A model generated the notes under the pieces. It saw nothing but the letters and a program-made list of their open reading frames with translations. It was not told the origin of the DNA and searched no databases. A stretch of 64,000 nt of DNA from Microbulbifer hainanensis (lineage in GTDB: Bacteria > Pseudomonadota > Gammaproteobacteria > Pseudomonadales > Cellvibrionaceae). The stretch's first letter is position 1. Each line of letters starts with the position of its first letter. The position numbers and the translations under genes were made by a program. Below, piece by piece: positions 1 to 10,173 of the stretch. The stretch spans positions 62,001-126,000 of the forward strand of contig NZ_JACZCR010000010.1 in NCBI RefSeq assembly GCF_014904735.1, given 5' to 3'.

Positions 1-323
1 GCCTGGTCTACCTGAATCGCGGCATCGCCTACCGCCGCTGGCCCTTCCAGCGCCGCGGCGAATCGGTGGTGGTAGAAGTCAACGGCGACCGGGTGTGCAA
101 TGACGGCGCCATAGTGCGCGATTGGATCCTGGACGGCGCTGGCCTCGCCTACAAAAGCGAGCTGGACGTGCGCAGCGACATCGCCGCCGGGAAATTGGAG
201 CCGGCGTTTGGCGACTGGCAGGGCAGCCCGGCGCCGCTGAGCGCCGTCTACCCGGGCAGCGGCCCCCGACCGATCCGGGTCCGCAAGTTTGTCGAGTTTC
301 TGCGCCAGGAGCTGCGTGTCTAA
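1..323 (+). CDS. LysR-family transcriptional regulator, C-terminal part (5' end outside window)
   Basis: An open frame enters from the left edge (frame starting at base 3) and stops with TAA at 321-323. It reads as the end of a LysR substrate-binding domain: the segment GDRVCNDGAIVRDWILDGAG followed by LAYKSELDVRSDIAAGKL and a basic end IRVRKFVEFLRQEL is the usual C-terminal layout (late beta strand, last helix RKFVEFL). The DNA-binding N-terminus lies outside the window, so target and effector cannot be inferred. It converges on the MocR-type gene with a gap of about 50 bases. Confidence 0.8.
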   Translation, partial: LVYLNRGIAYRRWPFQRRGESVVVEVNGDRVCNDGAIVRDWILDGAGLAYKSELDVRSDIAAGKLEPAFGDWQGSPAPLSAVYPGSGPRPIRVRKFVEFLRQELRV

Positions 324-373
324 CAGAACCCCGAGCAGAACCTCGAGAGCAGAACGCCGGTAGTCGAAAAAAA

Positions 374-1828
374 TTAGGAGGAACTGCTGCCACAGGCTGC
401 TAACGAGTGCTGAAGAATGTCCCCCAGAGTGTCGGCGAAGTCGGCAAAATCTTCATCGCTGGCGTTGGTAAAGCCCACCACCAGCCCCTGCTCGGTGGAG
501 GATTCCTCCAGGTAGTGCTTGCTTAACGCCAGCGCTTCAAATCCGCGCGCGACCATCTGTCGCGCCACTTCCCGATCGCAGTAGTGGTTTTCCAGCTTCA
601 GCGTTATATGCATGCCGTGCGGCGGTGTGCTTACCGTCACCGGCAGTGAGCGCCGTTGCAGCGCCCGCAGGAAGCGGTCGCGCTTGTCGCGATAGAGTTC
701 GCGCATGTGGCGCAGGTGCGCCAGGAAATAGCCACCGCGAATAAAATCAGCAATCGCGCGCTGTACCAGCCCCGCACCGGCGCCACTGCAGTAGGCTTTG
801 GCGGCGCGGAACTGCGGCAGCAGAGACTCCGGCACCACGGCGTAACCGACGCACAACTCCGGCGACAGCACCTTGGAAAACGTGCCCACGTAAATCACCC
901 GCTGGGCGCGGTCCAGACCGGCCAGTGCCGTGAGTGGTTCGCCGCGGTAGCGATATTCCGCATCGTAGTCGTCCTCAATAATCCAGCCGTTCCGCTCCAC
1001 CGCCCAATCGAGAATTTCCAGCCGCCGCTCGAGGCTGAGCGCCACACCCAGCGGAAACTGGTGCGACGGCGTCAGGTACACGGCGCGGGTGTCGCCTTCC
1101 GGCGCAGCCAGCGCGTCGGCAAACCGGATACCATTTTCATCCACCGGCAGCGGCAGCAGCCGGAATCCGCACGCGGTGAAGGCCTGTCGCGCGCCCAGGT
1201 ATCCGGGATCCTCCACATAAATCTGTGCACTCAGCTGACGCAACACCGCGGCCGCCAGGTAGAGCCCCTGCTGGCCACCGCTGGTGATCAGCACCTGCTT
1301 CGCACTACAGCGCACACCGCGATAGGCCCCCAGGTAGGCGCTGACCAATTTGCGCAGCTGCAGATCGCCCGCCAGCGGCGGGCGCCGGTTGGCCGGCTGC
1401 GCCTGCCGCACGGCGGCGCGCAGTACCCGCAGCCAATCGGGGGACGGAAAATGCTCCGCATCCGGCAGCGCGAAACCCATGCGTAGCGGCGTTTCCGCTT
1501 CTGCGGCGACTGCCGTCTCCACCCGCGGCGCAGCACTATTGCGAATCGCGCGCGCGCCCATTGCCGTATTGCGCACGACGGTGCCGCGCCCCACTGCGGA
1601 CTCGGCAAACTGCTCGTCCACCAACATCTCGTAGGCCGCGATCACCGTGTTGCGCGACACCGCGAGCTCCGCTGCAAGTTCCCGCGACGACGGCAGGCGC
1701 ACGCCCGCGGGCAGGGTGCCGTTCAGGACCAGATCGCGGATAAACGCGTACAGCTGCCGATACCGCGGTGTTTCACTGTGGCTATCGAAAACAACGGCAC
1801 TGAAAGGAATACCCGAAACGGATTTCAT
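374..1828 (-). CDS. MocR-type (GntR/aminotransferase) transcriptional regulator
   Basis: The 484-residue protein has a GntR winged helix at about residues 15-85 (PRYRQLYAFIRDLVLNG, then LPSSRELAAELAVSRNTV) joined to a fold-type I aminotransferase domain. The PLP-binding lysine is K319 in YVGTFSKVLSPELCVGY; DDYDAEYRY and the YLTPSHQFPLG segment are also typical. MocR proteins bind PLP and usually act as regulators rather than transaminases. It is divergent from the thioredoxin-like gene with a 134-base intergenic region, so control of that gene or of itself is a reasonable guess. PdxR-like control of vitamin B6 genes is another option, but no pdx gene is visible here. Confidence 0.85.
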   Translation of the reverse strand: MKSVSGIPFSAVVFDSHSETPRYRQLYAFIRDLVLNGTLPAGVRLPSSRELAAELAVSRNTVIAAYEMLVDEQFAESAVGRGTVVRNTAMGARAIRNSAAPRVETAVAAEAETPLRMGFALPDAEHFPSPDWLRVLRAAVRQAQPANRRPPLAGDLQLRKLVSAYLGAYRGVRCSAKQVLITSGGQQGLYLAAAVLRQLSAQIYVEDPGYLGARQAFTACGFRLLPLPVDENGIRFADALAAPEGDTRAVYLTPSHQFPLGVALSLERRLEILDWAVERNGWIIEDDYDAEYRYRGEPLTALAGLDRAQRVIYVGTFSKVLSPELCVGYAVVPESLLPQFRAAKAYCSGAGAGLVQRAIADFIRGGYFLAHLRHMRELYRDKRDRFLRALQRRSLPVTVSTPPHGMHITLKLENHYCDREVARQMVARGFEALALSKHYLEESSTEQGLVVGFTNASDEDFADFADTLGDILQHSLAACGSSSS

Positions 1829-1962
1829 CGATCAATAGTCCCTGTGTTGTACCGCCGCTGAGCGGCGCCGGGGGAATTGGCCCTGTCCTAGTGCCGGTAA
1901 TGGATCTACCACCCTACTCCGCGCCCACCTACGCTGCTCGCAATTCGACGGAGGGACAACGG

Positions 1963-2898
1963 ATGAAAACCTTGCAACTAAAAACCTTATTACTGGCAGC
2001 CGCATTCTGGCTGCTGCCGTTGACGGCCACAAGCGCCACCGCCAAAGCACCGGACTTTACCGCTGCGCTGATTGATGGCGGCACTTTTTCGCTGCGCGAG
2101 TTTCGCGACAAAAAGCCGGTGCTGCTGAAATTCTGGGCCACCTGGTGCCACGCCTGCCGCAAACAGATGCCGGCATACCGCGCCCTCCACGCCAGGTATG
2201 GCGCGCAGGTGCAGTTCCTGTCAGTCAATGTGGCCGTCAACGACCCGGTGGAAGAAGTACGAGCGACCGCGCGCGAGTACGGCCTGCAGATGCCGGTGGC
2301 CTACGATCAGTCCGGTGAATTGTGGCGGGGTTTTGGTGTGATGGGCACGCCCATGTACCTGCTGATCGATAGTAGCGGCAACGTTACCTTCCGCGGTTAT
2401 CGCGAGGATGAAAAATTGCAGGCCGCGCTGGAACAGGCAATAGCCATCCCGACACAAGGGGCCGGTCGCCCGCCCGTATTCACTCCGCCAAAACACCTCG
2501 CCGATATCGACGGCCACCCGCTATCTCTGGATACCGGCAGCGGCCAAACACTTGTCGCCTACCAGTTTGCTCCCTGGTGCGAAAGCTACCTGCAGGAGAC
2601 GGACCCGGGCCGTGTGCAGCAATGCCGTGATTTCCGCGAGGGCCTGGAGCGCCTGGGGCAAAACCGCGCTATCCGCCTGGTGGGATTCGCCAGCCGCTAC
2701 AGCACCGACAGGGACAGCGTGCTGCGCTACCGCAGCGAGCACCAAATCCAGCATCCGCTGGTGTTCGACCGCGAGGGATATTTCGCCGAGCGCTTCGGTG
2801 TGCGGGATTTCCCATACCTTGTGGTCCTGCGCAACAACCGCATCGTGCTGCGCTCCGCGCGGCTGGATGCCGAACTGATCAATCAACTGACCCGCTAA
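1963..2898 (+). CDS. TlpA-like periplasmic thioredoxin-fold protein with two thioredoxin-like domains
   Basis: The start was set at ATG 1963, preceded by GGAGGGA at a good distance, rather than the upstream ATG 1891. The protein (311 residues) begins with a signal peptide (MKTLQLKTLLLAAAFWLLPL...). The first domain is TlpA/ResA-like with FWATWCHACR (redox cysteines C62 and C65) and the cis-proline segment GVMGTPMYLLID. A second thioredoxin-like domain follows, with PWCES but no CxxC, so it is probably not a thiol oxidoreductase. A periplasmic thiol-disulfide or cytochrome-assembly role is likely. It is followed after 19 bases by a cupin gene and is probably co-transcribed with it. Confidence 0.8.
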   Translation: MKTLQLKTLLLAAAFWLLPLTATSATAKAPDFTAALIDGGTFSLREFRDKKPVLLKFWATWCHACRKQMPAYRALHARYGAQVQFLSVNVAVNDPVEEVRATAREYGLQMPVAYDQSGELWRGFGVMGTPMYLLIDSSGNVTFRGYREDEKLQAALEQAIAIPTQGAGRPPVFTPPKHLADIDGHPLSLDTGSGQTLVAYQFAPWCESYLQETDPGRVQQCRDFREGLERLGQNRAIRLVGFASRYSTDRDSVLRYRSEHQIQHPLVFDREGYFAERFGVRDFPYLVVLRNNRIVLRSARLDAELINQLTR

Positions 2899-2917
2899 CC
2901 TGACCGAGGAAATCACC

Positions 2918-3418
2918 ATGCCCAACGATTCCATCCATACCAACAGCACCACACGCAATCCCGCCATTGCCGGCTACGCACGTACCGTCGCCGATCTGTG
3001 TATTCCCTGGGTGCCGCTCGGCGAGGGCAAGAGTTTCAAACCACTGCGCTTCATGGGCGGCGAGCGCGGATTCGTGGAGCTGCTGCGACTGGAACCGGGA
3101 GTGGAAATTGGCTGGCACCGCCATACCGGCGAAGTGCACGCGTTCAACCTGCAGGGCAGTCGCGAACTGCACAGCGGCGAGATCATCGGCCCCGGCGACT
3201 ATGTGTACGAACCCGCCGGCAATACCGACAAGTGGTGGGCGATAGGTGACGAGCAGCTGGTGGTACTGGTGATAGCGATGGGCGCGGTGGAGTATCTGGA
3301 CGAGCACGGCGGAGTGAGCGCCCGCTATACGTCGGAAACGCTGCACTACCTGTACCGGCGCCACTGCGAACAGCAGCAACTGGAATTGCTCGACCTGGTG
3401 GAGACAGAGCCGCAGTAA
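2918..3418 (+). CDS. Cupin protein of the 2,4'-dihydroxyacetophenone dioxygenase-like family
   Basis: A 166-residue single-domain cupin with GAGGAAATCACC before the ATG. The metal-binding motif is visible as GWHRHTGEVHAFNLQG (H-x-H and the following E/H), and the second cupin motif as GPGDYVYEPAGNTDKW. These motifs match proteins annotated as 2,4'-dihydroxyacetophenone dioxygenase family, which cleave C-C bonds using iron. The true substrate here is unknown. It lies 19 bases after the TlpA-like gene on the same strand, so the two are likely one operon. Confidence 0.7.
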   Translation: MPNDSIHTNSTTRNPAIAGYARTVADLCIPWVPLGEGKSFKPLRFMGGERGFVELLRLEPGVEIGWHRHTGEVHAFNLQGSRELHSGEIIGPGDYVYEPAGNTDKWWAIGDEQLVVLVIAMGAVEYLDEHGGVSARYTSETLHYLYRRHCEQQQLELLDLVETEPQ

Positions 3419-3486
3419 CCACCGCGGCCCTGCGGCGCAGAACGGCCCTGCAGCCCCCAAAAGGACAGTTAAGCGGGCAATCGGGT

Positions 3487-4749
3487 TTAAAGCGGTTGTG
3501 CCAGTGCCGCGGCCGCCTCATCGCGGCGCTCCACCGCGCGCCCGGCGAAGAATACCAGCAGACCGCCGAACGCCAGCAGCGTGCCCACCGGGCCGGTCAC
3601 CGACCAATCCAGGCCGGCCTCGACCGCCACTCCGGCCAACCAGGCTCCCAGAGCGTTGGCCAAATTGAAGGCGGCGTGGTTGAGGGACGCCGCCATGGTC
3701 TGGCCGCCCTCGGCCACATCCATCAACCTCGTCTGCAATGCCGGCCCCAGCGCCATACTGGTACCCACCAGGCCGACAAAGAGGATGCCGGGCCAGACGT
3801 AATTCGCAGCGAAATAGAAGCCTCCCTGCACCAATGCACACCAGATCAGAATCAGCGGCACTGCGCGCAACAGGTTCCAGTCCGCCGCCCTCGCCCCCAG
3901 CAGATTGCCAGCAATTGCGCCTATGCCAAACACCATCAGTACGAGCGGCCCCAGCGATTCAGCCATCCCCGCCTGCTCGGTCAGCGTCGGCATCACATAA
4001 CTGAACACCGAGAACATGCCACCGAAGCCGACCGCGGCGATGCCGAGAGTAAATAGTACCCGGTGCTTGGCCAGGGCGGACAGTTCGCGCATCGAGTTGG
4101 CCTCCGGGTCCCGCGGCTGCACCGGCACAAAACGCCATACCATCAATGCCGTCAGCAGCGCGGCGAAGCCGACTGCCACAAACGCCAGCCGCCAACCGAA
4201 CAGGTTACCGACCCAGGTGGCGAGCGGAGCACCGAGCAAAATCGCCACCGTCAGCCCGCTCATCACCCGCGCCACAGCCCTGGCCCGCTGCTGTGGCGCC
4301 ACCGCCGCCGCGGCGACCAGCGCGGCCACGCCGAAATAGGCCCCGTGAGGCAGGCCGGCAAGAAAGCGCAGCGCGATAAAAGACCCGAAACCGGGGGCGA
4401 AGGCGCTGGCGATATTGCCCACGGCAAACACCAGCATCAGTGCGATCAACAGTGCCCGTCGCGGCGCCCGCGCGGCCAGCACGGCAATAATCGGCGCTCC
4501 TACCACCACACCCAGGGCGTAGCTGCTGATTGCATAGCCCACGTCCGGCGCGGTGACATTCAGATCCGTCGCCACCCGGTTCATCAGCCCCATAATGACG
4601 AACTCGGTGGTACCGATGGCGAAGCCGCCGAGGGCCATGGCAAACTCGGCGAGCGCGGAATGGGCGGGAATGGTGGCATCAGCGTCCGGCACCGCTCCTA
4701 CGGACGACGAGGATGGGGATGGGGATGGGGATGCTGGGGAAGAAGACAT
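3487..4749 (-). CDS. MFS transporter of the DHA1/AraJ-like efflux type
   Basis: The 420-residue protein has about twelve hydrophobic segments. It carries the sequence FAMALGGFAIGTTEFVIMGL near the start, which is characteristic of AraJ/NepI/YdhP-type drug or metabolite exporters, and a basic loop AARAPRRALL after TM2. An AAGGAGTT Shine-Dalgarno sequence precedes the ATG. An unusual N-terminal tail of about 30 residues rich in Ser-Pro is encoded by a GGGGAT-type tandem repeat and is probably cytoplasmic and disordered. The substrate is unknown. The gene is isolated and converges with the cupin gene. Confidence 0.8.
   Translation of the reverse strand: MSSSPASPSPSPSSSSVGAVPDADATIPAHSALAEFAMALGGFAIGTTEFVIMGLMNRVATDLNVTAPDVGYAISSYALGVVVGAPIIAVLAARAPRRALLIALMLVFAVGNIASAFAPGFGSFIALRFLAGLPHGAYFGVAALVAAAAVAPQQRARAVARVMSGLTVAILLGAPLATWVGNLFGWRLAFVAVGFAALLTALMVWRFVPVQPRDPEANSMRELSALAKHRVLFTLGIAAVGFGGMFSVFSYVMPTLTEQAGMAESLGPLVLMVFGIGAIAGNLLGARAADWNLLRAVPLILIWCALVQGGFYFAANYVWPGILFVGLVGTSMALGPALQTRLMDVAEGGQTMAASLNHAAFNLANALGAWLAGVAVEAGLDWSVTGPVGTLLAFGGLLVFFAGRAVERRDEAAAALAQPL
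4711..4734. repeat. Hexanucleotide tandem repeat (GGATGG-type, about 4 copies)
   Basis: Four tandem hexamers (GGATGG x3 and GGATGC) lie inside the 5' end of the MFS gene and encode its Ser-Pro tail. The unit is a multiple of three, so copy-number change would alter tail length without breaking the frame. Confidence 0.7.
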
Positions 4750-5114
4750 CGGAACTCCTTACTTCGGAGAAGAGAACAGCACTTCGCCGGTTGCCAGCGA
4801 AGCGAACTGTTTTGTTCATGCGAGATTCATGCCGACGGCGCCGACCGTACGAGCGACTATCTACCTGCCCCGTGCAGCAGATACCAGCCCACTGCGCCGC
4901 CACACCCAGGCCACGGCAATACAGTTTTTAACCGGGATAAGCGCAGCCAAAGTGCAACTACCAGGGATGGTGCATCCACTCAGTTGAGCAAGGAAAGCGG
5001 AGCCATTTATTAGCAGGGGTATTAAAACTGAAAACGGCCACGGCCACGGCAACGACAGGCACGGGCCGCTTCCGGCCAGCGCCCATCAGTTGCGCCGCCA
5101 ATGGGTGCCGGGTA
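4750..5114. other. Intergenic region between the MFS gene and cyoE
   Basis: No convincing gene in 365 bases. It holds the Shine-Dalgarno sequence and presumably the promoter of the MFS gene at its left end, and the 3' side of the cyo operon at its right end. No clear terminator with a T tract was found for cyoE. Confidence 0.5.
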
Positions 5115-6011
5115 TTACGGACTCACCACCAGCAGGTTCGGCGCAACGGCATTGAAGTCCAGCGCCATGGTGATACTGAGCAGCGTGATCGTGACGATCG
5201 AGAAAGCAAATACCTGGCGCGCCCAGCTGGTGACATCGATGCCGCGGCGATAACCGCGCAACGCCATTGCCAGCCACCACAGACTGGTGGCACAGGCCAC
5301 CACCATAAAGGCCGCGCCGGTGTAACCACTCAGCGGCAGCAGCACCGTCACCAAGCTGAATACGGCGATATACAGCACGATCTGCCGCTTGGCCTTGGCT
5401 ATGCCCTCCGCTACCGGCAACACCGGAATGCCGGCCGCCTCGTAATCCTTGTAGCGGAAAATCGCAATGGCGTAGGAGTGCGGCATCTGCCACAGGCAGA
5501 ACATCAGTAACAGAATCAGCGCTGCGGCATCACACTGGCCGGTCACCGCACAGTAACCGACGACCGGCGGCACCGCACCCGACAACGCGCCCACCAGGGT
5601 TCCATAGACGGAGTGCCGCTTCATGTACAGGCTGTAGATGCCGACATAAACCACATAACCCAGCGCTGCGAAGGCGACACTGACCGGATTGGTATAAACC
5701 ACCAGCAGCGCAAACCCCACAATGCCCAGCAGCAGGCCATGTGCCAGTGCCGCGCGAACAGACAACTTCCCGGTCACCGTCACCCGGTTGCGGGTGCGCT
5801 GCATCTTGGCGTCAATGTCGCGATCGATACAGTTATTGATCGCGCAGCCGGATGCCACCACCAGCGACAGGCCGATCACTGTTGCAAAAAACAGCGGCCA
5901 GTCGATCTCGCCACGGGCGGCAAGAAAAAAACCGCCCGCAACAGAGATCAGGTTGCCGGCAATGATGCCGGGCTTGGTGACCTTGAAATAATGTCCGAAC
6001 TTACTGCTCAT
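5115..6011 (-). CDS. cyoE: Protoheme IX farnesyltransferase (heme O synthase)
   Basis: UbiA-type prenyltransferase that adds a farnesyl group to heme b to make heme o, the high-spin heme of the bo oxidase. The first allylic diphosphate-binding motif is [15 protein letters not shown] and the second conserved region is YTLP-like [24 protein letters not shown]; nine or so hydrophobic segments are present. The start [17 protein letters not shown] at 6011 was preferred over an upstream in-frame codon because cyoD ends only two bases away. It is the last gene of the cyo operon and is probably translationally coupled to cyoD. Confidence 0.95.
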   Translation of the reverse strand: MSSKFGHYFKVTKPGIIAGNLISVAGGFFLAARGEIDWPLFFATVIGLSLVVASGCAINNCIDRDIDAKMQRTRNRVTVTGKLSVRAALAHGLLLGIVGFALLVVYTNPVSVAFAALGYVVYVGIYSLYMKRHSVYGTLVGALSGAVPPVVGYCAVTGQCDAAALILLLMFCLWQMPHSYAIAIFRYKDYEAAGIPVLPVAEGIAKAKRQIVLYIAVFSLVTVLLPLSGYTGAAFMVVACATSLWWLAMALRGYRRGIDVTSWARQVFAFSIVTITLLSITMALDFNAVAPNLLVVSP

Positions 6012-6013
6012 GG

Positions 6014-6391
6014 TCAGTGCATCATCATCGCGTTGGAGCTGTAGATGATCCACACCGACAACCCCACGACCATGACAATGATCAGCGCAGTGAACAGGAA
6101 GGCAAACGTATTGGCACGCCCCTCTACGGAGAAGTTCAGGTGCAGGAAGTACTTCAGGTGAACGACCACCTGCACCACCGCCATGATCAGTACCAGCGGG
6201 ATCGCCGTGGACTTCGGAAAGTAGCCGGTCATTGCCGCCCAGAACGGGATCGCGGTCAGGATAACGGACAGCACAAAGCCGACCAGGTACGACTTGACGC
6301 TGCCGTGGTCCGCACCGTGATCAGCGCTGTGATCGACACTATGTGCCGCACCGTGGTCAACACCCTGTGCAATAGCAGATTGTGAGCTCAT
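6014..6391 (-). CDS. cyoD: Cytochrome bo(3) ubiquinol oxidase subunit IV
   Basis: Small membrane subunit with three hydrophobic segments (about residues 36-55, 60-80 and 94-116) and the family signature [15 protein letters not shown]. It helps assembly of subunit I. The start at 6391 overlaps the cyoC stop by one base (TAATG). The N-terminus before TM1 is unusually rich in histidine ([19 protein letters not shown]), a possible metal-binding or low-complexity tail. Confidence 0.93.
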   Translation of the reverse strand: MSSQSAIAQGVDHGAAHSVDHSADHGADHGSVKSYLVGFVLSVILTAIPFWAAMTGYFPKSTAIPLVLIMAVVQVVVHLKYFLHLNFSVEGRANTFAFLFTALIIVMVVGLSVWIIYSSNAMMMH

Positions 6392-7026
6392 TACATTACT
6401 CCCAACAGGTAAACAACGGTAAACACACAAATCCAGACGATGTCGAGGAAGTGCCAGAAGAGGCTCAGGCAGCTGAGGCGGGTAACCGTCTTGCTGCCCA
6501 GGCCGCGCTTCACGACCTCGATCATCATTACCACCATCCAGATCAGGCCGGCGGTCACGTGCATGCCGTGCATACCCACCAGCGTGAAGAAGGAGGACAG
6601 GAAGGCGCTGCGCGAAGGACCGTTACCCTCGACAACCAGGTGGTGGAACTCATTGACTTCCATGCCGATAAACACGGCACCGAGTGCAAAAGTCACCATC
6701 AGCCATGCAAGCGTGGCGCTCTTGTTCTGCTTGTGCGCAGAGATCATCGCAAAGCCGTAAGTGATACTACTGAACAGCAGTGCAGCAGTTTCAATGGCGA
6801 CGTAATCCAGCTCGAAGATATCCCGGCCGGACACACCGCCAGCGGTGTTCATAAACAACACCGCGTAGGTGGCGAATACCGATGCAAACAAAATGCAGTC
6901 GGTCATCAGGTAGATCCAGAAACCGAATACCGTAGTGTCACCGGTATCGTGGTGCTCGTGATCGTGCGCGTCTTCCTGCCTGATGGAATCGTCGGCCAGG
7001 TACGCAGCCTCCGTCATGATCGTCAT
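6391..7026 (-). CDS. cyoC: Cytochrome bo(3) ubiquinol oxidase subunit III
   Basis: Heme-copper oxidase subunit III with five transmembrane segments, shorter than aa3 subunit III as usual for CyoC (211 residues). Recognisable segments are [38 protein letters not shown] and [19 protein letters not shown]. The start overlaps the cyoB stop as ATGA, which indicates coupled translation. Confidence 0.95.
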   Translation of the reverse strand: MTIMTEAAYLADDSIRQEDAHDHEHHDTGDTTVFGFWIYLMTDCILFASVFATYAVLFMNTAGGVSGRDIFELDYVAIETAALLFSSITYGFAMISAHKQNKSATLAWLMVTFALGAVFIGMEVNEFHHLVVEGNGPSRSAFLSSFFTLVGMHGMHVTAGLIWMVVMMIEVVKRGLGSKTVTRLSCLSLFWHFLDIVWICVFTVVYLLGVM

Positions 7027-9008
7027 GCCGTGGCCTCCTTAACTTGATTCAGATGGAGAGATTCAATGCGCTCGACCTCGTCGGGCTGCACGTAGTAATC
7101 CACATCGTTGTCGTAGGCCCGCAACAGCAGGAATACGACGGTGCCAACCAGGCCCACCACGGCCAGCCAGGTGATATGCCAGATGGCGGCAAAACCGAAC
7201 AGGGTGGCGGCACCGGCCATCAGCACACCGCTCGCGGTATTCTTCGGCATATGGATCGGCGCATAGCTGTCTGGCTTCTTGTAGGCAGTACCCTGCTCCT
7301 TCATATCGGTGAAGGCATCGAGATCACGTACCTGTGGCACCTTGGCGAAGTTATAGAACTGCGGCGGAGATGCGGTGGACCACTCCAGGGTGTGGCCGTT
7401 CCAGGGGTCACCGGTCAGGTCGCGGTTTTTCTCGCGATCGCGGAACGCCAGGTACAGCTGGACAAACTGCAGCACGATACCCACCAGGATGATGAAGGCA
7501 CCGATACAGGCCAGGTACAGCCAGATGTTCCAGTCCGGGTTGTTGGTGTGGTTCAGGCGACGGGTCATGCCCAGGAAGCCCAGCACATACAGCGGCATGA
7601 AGGCGACGTAGAAGCCGATCAGCCAGCACCAGAAGGATGCCTTGCCGATACGCTCATTGAGGTGGAAGCCCATGGCTTTCGGGAACCAGTAGGCGAAGCC
7701 CGCCATGTAACCGAATACCGCACCACCGATGATGGTGTTGTGGAAGTGGGCGATCAGGAACAGGCTGTTGTGCAGCACATAGTCGGCACCGGGCACCGCC
7801 AGCAGAACGCCGGTCATGCCGCCGATGGTGAAGGTCACCATAAAGCCGAGGGTCCACAGCACCGGGACGGTGATACGCAAACGCCCGCGATACATGGTGA
7901 ACAACCAGCTGAACAATTTCACCCCGGTGGGCACGGCGATAATCATCGTCATGACGCCGAAGAAGGCATTGACGTTGGCGCTGGAGCCCATGGTGAAGAA
8001 ATGGTGCAGCCAGACGATAAAGCCGAGAATGGAAATCGCACCGCTGGCCAAAACCGTCGACTTATAGCCGAACAGGCGCTTGCCGGTAAAGGTGGAGATC
8101 ACCTCAGAGAAAACCCCAAACGCCGGCAGAACCAGGATGTATACCTCGGGATGACCCCAGGCCCAGAACAGGTTGATATACATCATGGCGTTGCCGCCAG
8201 CCGCATTGGTGAAGAAGTGGAAGTCGAAGTAGCGGTCCAGCGCCAGCAGGCCCAGTACCGCGGTCAGGATCGGGAAGGATGCCACGATCAGGACGTTCGC
8301 CCAGGTGCAGGCCCAGGTGAAGATCGGCATGTCCATCAGCTTCATGCCCGGCGCGCGCATCTTGAATACGGTCACCAGGAAGTTGACCCCGGTCAACAGG
8401 GTACCGACCCCCGATATCTGTAGCGCCCAGATATAGTAATCGACCCCGACTCCGGGACTGAACGACTGCTCCGACAACGGCGGATACGCCAGCCAGCCGG
8501 TCTTGGCAAATTCACCCAGGCCAAGCGACAGGTTGATCAGCACAGCGCCGCCGGCAGTCAGCCAGAAACTCAGGTTGTTCATGAACGGGAAAGCCACATC
8601 GCGCGCGCCGATCTGCAGGGGCAGCGCAATGTTCATCAGACCGATCATAAACGGCATCGCCATAAAGATGATCATGATCACACCGTGGGCGGTGAAGATC
8701 TGGTCGTAGTGTTCCGGCGGCAGGTAGCCCTCAGCGCCGTTGGTGGCCAGGGCCAGCTGGGTACGCATCATGATGGCGTCGGAGAAACCGCGCACCAGCA
8801 TGATCAGCGCCAGCAGGATGTACATCACACCGAGGCGTTTGTGGTCTACCGAGGTAATCCAATCGTTCCAGAGGACTCCCCACTGTTTGTGACGGGTGAT
8901 GGCGATCGCAATCGCGATACCGGCAATACCAACCACCGCCAGCGTACCCATGATGATGGGCTCGTGGTAGGGGATGGCATCGAGAGATAATTTACCGAGC
9001 AAAGACAT
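7023..9008 (-). CDS. cyoB: Cytochrome bo(3) ubiquinol oxidase subunit I
   Basis: Catalytic heme-copper oxidase subunit (661 residues) that reduces O2 to water and pumps protons in the inner membrane. The CuB/heme motif is clear in [17 protein letters not shown], with the further ligand histidines in WLHHFFTMG and the heme-binding HFHNTIIGG. Length and N-terminal extension ([19 protein letters not shown]) match CyoB rather than CtaD. It follows cyoA by 8 bases. Confidence 0.97.
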   Translation of the reverse strand: MSLLGKLSLDAIPYHEPIIMGTLAVVGIAGIAIAIAITRHKQWGVLWNDWITSVDHKRLGVMYILLALIMLVRGFSDAIMMRTQLALATNGAEGYLPPEHYDQIFTAHGVIMIIFMAMPFMIGLMNIALPLQIGARDVAFPFMNNLSFWLTAGGAVLINLSLGLGEFAKTGWLAYPPLSEQSFSPGVGVDYYIWALQISGVGTLLTGVNFLVTVFKMRAPGMKLMDMPIFTWACTWANVLIVASFPILTAVLGLLALDRYFDFHFFTNAAGGNAMMYINLFWAWGHPEVYILVLPAFGVFSEVISTFTGKRLFGYKSTVLASGAISILGFIVWLHHFFTMGSSANVNAFFGVMTMIIAVPTGVKLFSWLFTMYRGRLRITVPVLWTLGFMVTFTIGGMTGVLLAVPGADYVLHNSLFLIAHFHNTIIGGAVFGYMAGFAYWFPKAMGFHLNERIGKASFWCWLIGFYVAFMPLYVLGFLGMTRRLNHTNNPDWNIWLYLACIGAFIILVGIVLQFVQLYLAFRDREKNRDLTGDPWNGHTLEWSTASPPQFYNFAKVPQVRDLDAFTDMKEQGTAYKKPDSYAPIHMPKNTASGVLMAGAATLFGFAAIWHITWLAVVGLVGTVVFLLLRAYDNDVDYYVQPDEVERIESLHLNQVKEATA

Positions 9009-9016
9009 GGTAACTG

Positions 9017-9952
9017 CTAGCTCCTCTCAGCATCCGCTGCATCGTGATCAGCAGCTGAGTTTTCAGAAATTGAATGTTCGGATTCCGCCTTCGGGGAATT
9101 CTTATTCCAGTCGTTATAGTTCTTCATGTACTTGTACATGATGTCGTGGAACAGACTCCCACTCACCGAACCAAAATGTTCCACCGGATGGTTTTCACTC
9201 GGTTTCGCCAGCTCTGCGTAAGTAGCGCTGTCGAGTTTGTCATCGTCCTGTTTGACCGAGTCGATCCAGTGCTGGAAGCCAGCCTTGTCGGTCGCCACAG
9301 TCTTGAACTTCATCCCGGTAAAGCCCGCGCCGCTGTAGTTGGCAGAGTAGCCATCATAGGTACCCGGCTCATTGGCGATCAGGTGCAGCGTGGTTTCCAT
9401 GCCCGCCATGGAGTAGATCTGGCTACCCAGCTGCGGAATGAAGAAAGAGTTCATCGTGGATTCGGAAGTAATCTTGAACTTCACCGGCACATCGGCGGGA
9501 ATCACCAGCTCGTTCACAGAGGCAACGCCCTGCTCCGGATAGATGAATAGCCACTTCCAGTTGAGAGACACAACCTCGACGGTCAGGTGTTTCTCCTTGT
9601 GAGCGAGCGGCTTGTACGGATCCAGTGCTTGGGTCGAACGCCAGGTAATCACACCGAGAACCAGAATGATCGCCACCGGCACCAGCCAGACGATCGCTTC
9701 GATCTTGGTGGAATGCGCCCACTTGGGTGCGTAGATTTCGTGGTCCCGACTTTCCCGGTATTTCCAGGCGAAGTACAACGTCATGACGATGACCGGGATC
9801 ACCACCAACAACATCAACACAGTCGAGATAATTATGAGGTTCTTCTCATCGAGGCCCACTTGGCCTTTGGGGTCGAGCACACCGCCCTGACAGCCCGCCA
9901 GTGCGAACACGGCGGCAGCCAGTACAGCGTTTTTTAGGCTACGAACTAACAC
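9017..9952 (-). CDS. cyoA: Cytochrome bo(3) ubiquinol oxidase subunit II, lipoprotein
   Basis: Subunit II with a lipoprotein signal ending in FALAGC, two transmembrane helices and a periplasmic cupredoxin-like domain ([42 protein letters not shown]). The CuA cysteine pair is absent, as expected for a quinol oxidase. The start chosen is a GTG at 9952, placed 9 bases after AAGAGGA; a GTG at 9973 is possible but has no ribosome site. The C-terminal tail is long, acidic and contains several histidines. First gene of cyoABCDE. Confidence 0.93.
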   Translation of the reverse strand: MLVRSLKNAVLAAAVFALAGCQGGVLDPKGQVGLDEKNLIIISTVLMLLVVIPVIVMTLYFAWKYRESRDHEIYAPKWAHSTKIEAIVWLVPVAIILVLGVITWRSTQALDPYKPLAHKEKHLTVEVVSLNWKWLFIYPEQGVASVNELVIPADVPVKFKITSESTMNSFFIPQLGSQIYSMAGMETTLHLIANEPGTYDGYSANYSGAGFTGMKFKTVATDKAGFQHWIDSVKQDDDKLDSATYAELAKPSENHPVEHFGSVSGSLFHDIMYKYMKNYNDWNKNSPKAESEHSISENSAADHDAADAERS

Positions 9953-10173
9953 GAGGACACATCCTCTTATCACAGAGGTTTACAACGACTGCCATCCAGA
10001 AGCGAAAGGCAGGGCGAACATCACAATGCAGATGCGCGCAGATCTGAGGCCGAGCTATAGCAGTTCGGTCACATCACCGGAGCGGGAGCGTAATCACAGA
10101 GCAAACAGCCCTGCGGGCCGACACCCGATCGAATGCGATCTACAGTGCGAAAGGTCTGGAAAGACCGGCGGAA

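Noticed and set aside
7044..8423. Long plus-strand open frame opposite cyoB (459 codons)
   Set aside because: It lies exactly antisense to a well-conserved gene, has His/Gln/Gly-rich composition typical of the reverse strand of GC-rich coding DNA, no Shine-Dalgarno sequence and no motif.
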